Source: XN24 sp964462675 | Lineage (GTDB): Bacteria; Pseudomonadota; Gammaproteobacteria; Steroidobacterales; XN24 | Assembly (NCBI GenBank): GCA_964462675.1 | Contig: CAYWYS010000048.1 | Coordinates: 1-21,249 of the forward strand | Direction of reading: 5' to 3' | Length of the DNA: 21,249 nucleotides | In this document: in pieces, positions 17,026-21,249 of the stretch | Layout of the letters: every line of letters begins with the position of its first letter | How positions within the stretch are numbered: position 1 is the stretch's first letter | Made by a program: the position numbers and the translations under genes | Notes under the pieces: generated by a model | What the model was told of the DNA's origin: nothing | Seen by the model: the letters and a program-made list of their open reading frames with translations, nothing else | Database searches by the model: none

Positions 17026-18087
17026 TCATGCCGGAATCCGGTGCTGTTGCTCGTGGTGCAGCAGCCAGCGCTTGCGCCACAGCCCGCCGCCGTAGCCGGT
17101 CAGCTTGCCGTCCGCGCCGATGACCCGGTGGCAGGGCACGACGATCGCCAGCGGGTTATCGCCATTCGCCCGCGCGACCGCACGGACCGCGCTTGGCATG
17201 CCGAGCAGGCGCGCCTGTTCCCCGTAGCTGCGCGTTTCGCCGTAGGGAATCGATTTCAGCACCTGCCATACCCGTTGCTGGAACTCGGTGCCGGCCGGCT
17301 GCAGCGGCGAGCGGAATTCGCGCAGCGTGCCGTCGAAATAGGCCGCAAGCTCGGTTTCCAGCTGCCGGCCGGCCTCGGTAGACCCCGGCACGAAGACGCA
17401 TTTCAGCCGCCTGGCCAGTCGTTGCAGCTGGGTGCCGAGCATGCGGCGGTCGGTGAATTCCAGCAGCGCGACGCCGCTCTCGGTGCCGCCCATCAGCATC
17501 GGCCCGAGCGGCGTCAGCACGCGCGCGAGTCGCACGACGACTGCATCCCGGCTGGCGGACGCCGAACGCCCCGTGATGCGCCGCAGGGCCTCCTGGAAGC
17601 CGCTGATCGAATCGAAGCCATGATCGAAGGCCGCATGCGTAACGGCGCTGCCCTCGGCGAGCGCGCCGAGCGCATTGGCGAGGCGCCGCGCGCGCTGGTA
17701 AGCATGAAATGTCATGCCGTGATGATGCTTGAACCAGCGCCGGACCGTGGCAGGCTCGACGCCACGCGCGTGCAAGTCGCCATCGCGAAGCCGCAGCGAC
17801 GGGTCCGCCTCGATCTCTTCGATCAGGCGCCGGATCGGTTCGGGCGTCTCGCCAGGGGGCTGCAAGGGTCGGCAGCGCTTGCACGGGCGGAAACCATGCG
17901 CCAGCGCTTCGCGCGCGCTCGGGTAGAAATCCACGTTGCGGCGCATCGGCTTGCGGGCCGGGCAGACCGGGCGGCAGAAAATGCCCGTCGAGCGGACGCC
18001 AACGAAAAAGATTCCGTCGTAACTGGCGTCACGCGCCACGAGGGCCTGGTACATCTCGTCAGGATTGGGAAGCGGTTGTGCGTTCAT
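17026..18087 (-). CDS. ada: Ada: methylphosphotriester/O6-methylguanine-DNA methyltransferase and transcriptional regulator
   Basis: The 353-residue protein has the full Ada layout. The N-terminal zinc domain carries Cys38, Cys42, Cys69 and Cys72 (FCRPVCPARKP and RPCKRC), the same numbers as in E. coli; Cys38 accepts methyl groups from DNA phosphotriesters. An AraC-type helix-turn-helix follows (about 85-185, including VEPATVRRWFKHHHGMTFHAYQ split by normal spacing and FQEALRRITG). The C-terminal methyltransferase has Cys319 in VVPCHRVIG, which takes methyl from O6-methylguanine, and YGETRSYGE upstream. Methylation of Cys38 normally turns Ada into an activator of its own operon. No clear copy of the E. 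coli Ada box is visible before the ATG at 18087. Confidence 0.95.
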   Translation of the reverse strand: MNAQPLPNPDEMYQALVARDASYDGIFFVGVRSTGIFCRPVCPARKPMRRNVDFYPSAREALAHGFRPCKRCRPLQPPGETPEPIRRLIEEIEADPSLRLRDGDLHARGVEPATVRRWFKHHHGMTFHAYQRARRLANALGALAEGSAVTHAAFDHGFDSISGFQEALRRITGRSASASRDAVVVRLARVLTPLGPMLMGGTESGVALLEFTDRRMLGTQLQRLARRLKCVFVPGSTEAGRQLETELAAYFDGTLREFRSPLQPAGTEFQQRVWQVLKSIPYGETRSYGEQARLLGMPSAVRAVARANGDNPLAIVVPCHRVIGADGKLTGYGGGLWRKRWLLHHEQQHRIPA

Positions 18088-18164
18088 GGCGCTAACTTAG
18101 CCACATTCCCCGAATCCGGCCACCGGAAAATGAACATGGATGTGCGCGCCAGGCCGGTCAGGCG

Positions 18165-18548
18165 TCATGGTTCCCGGCTCTTGCCCGCCAGGGTATGGGC
18201 GTGCCGCTCCCAGTCCTGCCCGTCGAACGGCACGACGCGCAGGCTGCGGGGCTGCTCCCGCAGCGCGCGGACGTTGACGTCGATGCCGTCCGGATTCGAC
18301 CGCGGAACGTAGAAGGGCTTGATGCCGCAGATCTTGCAGAAAGTGTGCTGCGCGACGCCAGTGTTGAAGCGATAGCTCGTGATCGCCTCGTGGCCGGACA
18401 GCAGCCGGAATCGGGATCGCGGCACGATCAGGTGCAGGAAGCCGGTCAGGCGGCAGATCGAGCAGTTGCAGTCCTCCACCTCGAGGTCCTCGGGCGCGTC
18501 GACCTCGAATTCGATCGCGCCGCAGTGGCAGCTGCCGTGGTAGATCAT
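18165..18548 (-). CDS. GFA-family (glutathione-dependent formaldehyde-activating/CENP-V-like) zinc protein
   Basis: The 127-residue protein has the GFA fold's cysteine pattern: Cys7 and Cys9 (SCHCGA), Cys27, Cys29 and Cys32 (CNCSICR) and Cys71 and Cys74 (FCKICG), seven cysteines that bind structural and catalytic zinc. The founding member was described as condensing formaldehyde with glutathione, but most members have no proven substrate. The start is the ATG at 18548, where MIYHGSCHCG matches the family N-terminus; the open frame to 18683 runs back over the divergent promoter and looks non-coding. It lies 77 bp upstream of ada on the same strand, and 128 bp from the divergent ATP-grasp gene. 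Confidence 0.88.
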   Translation of the reverse strand: MIYHGSCHCGAIEFEVDAPEDLEVEDCNCSICRLTGFLHLIVPRSRFRLLSGHEAITSYRFNTGVAQHTFCKICGIKPFYVPRSNPDGIDVNVRALREQPRSLRVVPFDGQDWERHAHTLAGKSREP

Positions 18549-18676
18549 CAGCCAATCCCCCGTCCGATCGCCGCCGCCCGCCCCTGCACGTCGTCGGCGC
18601 CCCGCGCATGGCGCCGGCATCCTCGCGGATGCCAGAATCGCGGTGGCCATCCTGAACCTGCAACCGGGGGAACGCA

Positions 18677-19696
18677 ATGCCAAAAATCCGCGACCAGCAC
18701 GGCAGCTTTCCTATTCTGCCTCACGCGGCCGTCTACGTGATTCACGAGAATGACGAGTGGGTCGAGCCGCTGCGCCAGGCCTTCGATGAACAACAGCTTC
18801 CTTACGCGGAGTGGTTCGTGGACGGCGGCCTCATCGAGCTGGCCGGCGCGCCCCCCGAGGGCGTGTTCTTCAACCGCATGAGCGCCTCGTCGCACACGCG
18901 CGCGCACCGCTATGCGGTCGAACTCACCGGGCCGCTGCTGGCATGGCTGCAGCACCACGGGCGGCGCGTCGTCAATGGGCGCCGCTCGCTGCAGCTCGAG
19001 GTGTCGAAGTTCGAACAGTACCTCGCGTTGCGCACCGCCGGCATACGCACGCCGGCGACGATCGCTGCAAGCGGCACCGAGGAGATCATCACTGCCGCGC
19101 AACGGCTCAGGCGCACGCCGTTCATCCTCAAGCCAAATCGCGGCGGCAAGGGACTAGGGGTACGGCTGTTCCACAGCCTTGCGGAGCTCGAACGGCACCT
19201 GGCAAGCGATCCGGACCGGTCGCTCGACGGTATCGAGCTCGTGCAGGAATACATCCGGCCGGCGAATGGCGAGATTACCCGGATGGAGTTCATCGGCGGC
19301 GTGTTCTATTACCAGGTCCACGTCGACACCTCCGAGGGCTTCGAGCTTTGCCCGGCCGATGGCTGCATCGTCGGCGAGCAGTTCTGCCCCGCCCCGGGAC
19401 AAGAGGAGAAAAAGAAGTTCCGGATCTCTGCCATGGCGCCCGACGCCGCGCTGGTCGCCGGCCTGACCGCATTCCTCAGGAACAATCAGGCCGAGATTGC
19501 CGCGGCCGAGTTTGTCGAGAACGAACGCGGCGAACGCTTCGTCTACGACATCAACATGAACACCAACTACAACCAGCAAGCCGAGCGCGACGCCGGCAAC
19601 CTGCGCCGCGGCATGCATCGCGTCGCGGAATTTCTCGGCAGCGAATTGCGGCGCGGCGCCACTTCAGGTGCCGCGCCGACAGGTGCCGGGTCGTAG
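18677..19696 (+). CDS. RimK-like ATP-grasp ligase, substrate unknown
   Basis: The 339-residue protein shows the ATP-grasp order: a pre-domain with FFNRMSASSHTR near 64-75, a helical linker with RRSLQLEVSKFEQYLALRTAGIRTP (110-126), ATP-binding Lys152 in ILKPN followed by the glycine loop RGGKGLG, the adenine-contacting hinge LVQEYI at 188-193, and metal ligands in YDINMNTNYN (Asp291, Asn293, Asn295 region). Relatives include RimK and peptide ligases that join an amino acid to a carboxylate. A Cys-containing insertion (LCPADGCIVGEQFC, about 224-237) is notable. The ATG at 18677 is preceded by GGGGG. No partner peptide or transporter gene adjoins it, so substrate assignment is not possible. Its TAG lies inside one copy of the 25-bp direct repeat. 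Confidence 0.85.
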   Translation: MPKIRDQHGSFPILPHAAVYVIHENDEWVEPLRQAFDEQQLPYAEWFVDGGLIELAGAPPEGVFFNRMSASSHTRAHRYAVELTGPLLAWLQHHGRRVVNGRRSLQLEVSKFEQYLALRTAGIRTPATIAASGTEEIITAAQRLRRTPFILKPNRGGKGLGVRLFHSLAELERHLASDPDRSLDGIELVQEYIRPANGEITRMEFIGGVFYYQVHVDTSEGFELCPADGCIVGEQFCPAPGQEEKKKFRISAMAPDAALVAGLTAFLRNNQAEIAAAEFVENERGERFVYDINMNTNYNQQAERDAGNLRRGMHRVAEFLGSELRRGATSGAAPTGAGS

Positions 19697-19706
19697 TTTC
19701 GTAGTT
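19682..19706. repeat. 25-bp direct repeat, copy 1
   Basis: GGTGCCGGGTCGTAGTTTCG followed by TAGTT. It matches 20985-21009 at 23 of 25 positions, in the same orientation, with weaker similarity for about 13 bases beyond. It contains the stop codon of the ATP-grasp gene. The two copies bracket the sulfotransferase gene. Confidence 0.75.
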
Positions 19707-19723
19707 GTTCCGACAAACAAGCA

Positions 19724-19797
19724 CAAATTAAAGGCGATAATAATACATTAATTATCAGTAAGTTACTAGTTATTATTAATGTTATTAATAATTTATT
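19724..19797. other. AT-rich block with internal hairpins
   Basis: Sixty-two of 74 bases are A or T, in a window that is otherwise strongly GC-rich. It contains an 8-bp stem with a 5-nt loop (19772-19792, ATTATTAA/TTAATAAT), a smaller dyad (GATAAT/ATTATC) and AGTAAGTTACT. It lies between two convergent genes and ends abruptly at GCGCGCC. It is not protein-coding. Possible roles are a nucleoid-protein binding site, a recombination site or a foreign insertion; none can be shown here. Confidence 0.7.
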
Positions 19798-19850
19798 GCG
19801 CGCCGGCGCGCCAGCGCCTGGGGGGGGTTATGCCGCCGCCTATCCCCCCG
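19798..19850. other. GC palindrome and G8/C6 dyad
   Basis: A perfect 14-bp palindrome (GCGCGCCGGCGCGC, 19798-19811) directly abuts the AT-rich block. It is followed by a run of eight G at 19820-19827 and a run of six C at 19844-19849 that can pair around a 16-base loop. This could end transcripts from both convergent genes, but no T-tract follows. The remaining bases to the sulfotransferase stop at 19908 hold nothing I can name. Confidence 0.35.
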
Positions 19851-19907
19851 CCTCAATTCGACCGGCATGCGCCGCCGATGCCAAACATGCCGACTTCTTG
19901 AGACGGA

Positions 19908-20867
19908 TCAGACTCGCTCAGGCCTCCGGAGACGCCGGCCCAGCAATCCCAGCGGCGTCAACGGATTCAGCTGCGCCCGCCAAAGGGCGAGCTCGGTTGC
20001 GCCGGCATAGTTCAGCAGCGGCACCAGCTCGGCAAGTCGCGCCTGCAGCCGGGACCAGTCCGACCATAGCTTCGGATCCGACTGCATTGCCTGGTCCCCG
20101 GCCAGCGCATCCAGCCACGGGTAGGTGTCCCGCATAAGCCCGGGTACGTGCGGGTCCTGCAACAGCTCATCCAGCCGGTAGCGATGATGTCGCAGGCCCT
20201 CAGTGAGGAAGCTGCCGGCAAACCGGGCGGCCGCAGCTTCCCGGGCCGGCGTCCATGGCAGGTCAAGAAATTGCGCGATGCGCGCCAACTGCGGCAAGGG
20301 CTCCGCCGCCAGCCGGTCAAAGTCCACCACCAGCAGCGGCGTGTCGCGCAGGCGATCGAAATGCGGCAGCACTTCGGTGAGCCACTCGTAATAGTTTATT
20401 TCCACCCCGCCACCGTATTGCCGCAGCTCCGTCGAGCGCGTGCGGTCGCGCGAGGCCGCCGCGGCGAGTGGATTCCGAATTGCATAGACGTAGCGCTGCT
20501 CGCCGCGGAGGCGCGCCAGCACTCGCTGCCAGAAAGGCAGGAAACGCAGGATACGGCCATTCTTGAACCCCCACAGGTCCACCCTGCCAAAGCGGCGCTG
20601 CAGCAGCTCGGCCGCTTCGCCCTCGAGGCGCTTCACGTCGGGGCAGTCCCAGCGCTCGGCCGCGACGAGGCACATCCGCGCCCGGCACCCCAGCGCGTCA
20701 CGCAGGCGCCTGGAGAGCTCGAGAACATCGCGATCCTCGAAAAAGCCGCGCGGGTTCTTGACATGCGGCGAGCGCAGGCGATCGCCGAGGTCGACGCCGA
20801 GGACCTGGACTGCGTGCGCGATCACGCTGCTGCCGCTGCGCGCGGACATCATTACCGGTACGACCAT
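19908..20867 (-). CDS. Sulfotransferase family protein
   Basis: The 319-residue protein looks like a PAPS-dependent sulfotransferase. SARSGSS at 8-14 takes the place of the 5'-phosphosulfate loop (usually HRSGTS), followed by VLGVDLGD and NPRGFFEDRDVLEL, which are characteristic of this group. The 3'-phosphate-binding segment is YVYAIRNPLAAAASR, with Arg131 and Ser139. The acceptor cannot be predicted; relatives modify glycans, lipids or peptides. I chose the ATG at 20867 because the nucleotide loop then lies at the very N-terminus as in relatives. The open frame continues to 21047 with possible GTG (20933) and TTG starts, and the ribosome site is weak, so the start is uncertain. The gene is bracketed by the 25-bp direct repeats. 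Confidence 0.8.
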   Translation of the reverse strand: MVVPVMMSARSGSSVIAHAVQVLGVDLGDRLRSPHVKNPRGFFEDRDVLELSRRLRDALGCRARMCLVAAERWDCPDVKRLEGEAAELLQRRFGRVDLWGFKNGRILRFLPFWQRVLARLRGEQRYVYAIRNPLAAAASRDRTRSTELRQYGGGVEINYYEWLTEVLPHFDRLRDTPLLVVDFDRLAAEPLPQLARIAQFLDLPWTPAREAAAARFAGSFLTEGLRHHRYRLDELLQDPHVPGLMRDTYPWLDALAGDQAMQSDPKLWSDWSRLQARLAELVPLLNYAGATELALWRAQLNPLTPLGLLGRRLRRPERV

Positions 20868-20984
20868 GCCCGCAGACTGCCGGCCAGCTTCGGTTGCGCT
20901 GGATTTATCCAAGGTTGTTCTCTGCTGGCTCACGGGGCGATCACTCGATCGCCTGCGCCGAGTGTAGTCGTTTCCCGACTGCTT
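20868..20984. other. Upstream region of the sulfotransferase gene
   Basis: This stretch is open in the sulfotransferase frame but its translation is rich in Arg/Ser/Gln with no family motif, so I treat it as leader rather than coding. Possible alternative starts are GTG at 20933 and a TTG near 20910. No convincing promoter was found. Confidence 0.35.
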
Positions 20985-21009
20985 GGTGCCGGGACGTAGT
21001 TTCGCAGTT
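20985..21009. repeat. 25-bp direct repeat, copy 2
   Basis: GGTGCCGGGACGTAGTTTCG followed by CAGTT, differing from copy 1 at two positions. It lies 118 bp upstream of the sulfotransferase start used here and 11 bp before a strong GC hairpin. Confidence 0.75.
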
Positions 21010-21019
21010 ATCTCGACGA

Positions 21020-21041
21020 AGCGGAGCGCTGCCGCTCCGCT
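21020..21041. terminator. Strong GC hairpin, possible terminator
   Basis: A perfect 9-bp stem (AGCGGAGCG/CGCTCCGCT) closes a CTGC loop. On the minus strand it would follow the partial gene at the right edge and precede the sulfotransferase gene, so it could end the upstream transcript, though no T-tract follows in that direction. It could equally be part of a REP-like or recombination structure together with the neighbouring repeats. Confidence 0.4.
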
Positions 21042-21044
21042 AGG

Positions 21045-21130
21045 CAATGGCTGCAGTTAAATTAATTTAATCATTTAGTTACGACGCTTTACTAAAGCGA
21101 ATTCTGTTTCTCGCCGTACTGCAGCCATTG
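21045..21130. mobile_element. 86-bp MITE-like element with 13-bp terminal inverted repeats
   Basis: The ends CAATGGCTGCAGT (21045-21057) and ACTGCAGCCATTG (21118-21130) are perfect inverted repeats. The interior is AT-rich and contains a 14-bp palindrome TTAAATTAATTTAA (21057-21070) and a 6-bp stem CGCTTT/AAAGCG (21085-21099). No clear target-site duplication flanks it and it encodes nothing. The structure fits a miniature inverted-repeat element or a protein-binding/recombination site; copy number elsewhere in the genome is unknown. Confidence 0.5.
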
Positions 21131-21151
21131 GTCGCCGCGGCACGCAACCAG

Positions 21152-21249
21152 TCAGCCCATGTTCTCGTAATCGGCGATCTGGTCCGGGGTAGTCGCGTGA
21201 GCACCGCTTGGGGACCCAGGATTGGGCGGGGGGCGTGGCGGAGAGGGCG
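21152..21249 (-). CDS. 3' end of an unidentified protein with a Pro-rich tail (partial)
   Basis: The minus-strand frame ending in TGA at 21152-21154 is open to the window edge, about 31 codons. It reads as a Pro/Ser-rich stretch followed by GAHATTPDQIADYENMG. The final segment uses codons typical of the window (GAC, GCC, TAC, GAG, AAC, GGC), which is why I think it is the genuine end of a gene. It is too short to identify, and chance openness in GC-rich DNA remains possible. Confidence 0.4.
   Translation of the reverse strand, partial: PSPPRPPPNPGSPSGAHATTPDQIADYENMG

Noticed and set aside
19796..20137. Plus-strand 113-codon frame after the AT-rich block
   Set aside because: It overlaps the sulfotransferase 3' end antisense and starts in the palindrome; low-complexity Ala/Pro translation without a ribosome site.
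21001..21130. Integron attC site
   Set aside because: There is no recognisable RYYYAAC/GTTRRRY pair in the correct layout and no integrase gene in the window.

Overview
The window is GC-rich (except two short AT-rich islands near the right end) and carries densely packed, mostly complete chromosomal genes. The mix of a secreted S9 prolyl-oligopeptidase-type peptidase, MetX/MetY methionine synthesis, SbcCD, an Ada protein numbered almost like that of E. coli, an outer-membrane barrel ending in Phe and an LplT/PlsC-type fusion points to a Gram-negative proteobacterium, most likely a high-GC gammaproteobacterium. That placement is inferred from gene content, not from a marker gene. No rRNA, tRNA, CRISPR array, transposase or integrase gene was seen.

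Left part (1-3970): the 3' end of a plus-strand gene with a nine-unit 18-bp tandem repeat meets a secreted S9 peptidase gene tail to tail; their stop codons share one CTAG. The peptidase is divergent from a tyrosine phenol-lyase gene (tpl) that keeps the residues separating it from tryptophanase. A dyad overlaps a possible -10 box in front of tpl.

Middle (3971-13874): seven minus-strand genes follow one another. In transcription order they are a small outer-membrane barrel protein, sbcD, sbcC, a protein of the bacterial archaeo-eukaryotic release factor type (baeRF family 11), a CoA-disulfide/persulfide reductase with a C-terminal rhodanese domain, metY and metX. sbcD/sbcC and metY/metX overlap by 4 nt (TTGA and ATGA). 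The reductase, MetY and MetX could together release sulfide from persulfides and fix it directly into O-acylhomoserine.

Right-middle (14045-19696): a Sel1-like/prolyl-4-hydroxylase-type 2OG-Fe(II) oxygenase gene converges on an MFS-acyltransferase fusion. Upstream of the fusion, on the same strand, lie ada and a small zinc-binding GFA-family gene. A divergent gene encodes an unassigned RimK-like ATP-grasp ligase.

Right end (19697-21249): a sulfotransferase gene lies between two copies of a 25-bp direct repeat (23 of 25 identical), next to an AT-rich block, a strong GC hairpin and an 86-bp element with perfect 13-bp terminal inverted repeats around an AT-rich core. This is the least explained part of the window and looks like a recombination scar or cassette boundary. 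The window ends inside what is probably the 3' end of another minus-strand gene with a Pro-rich tail.
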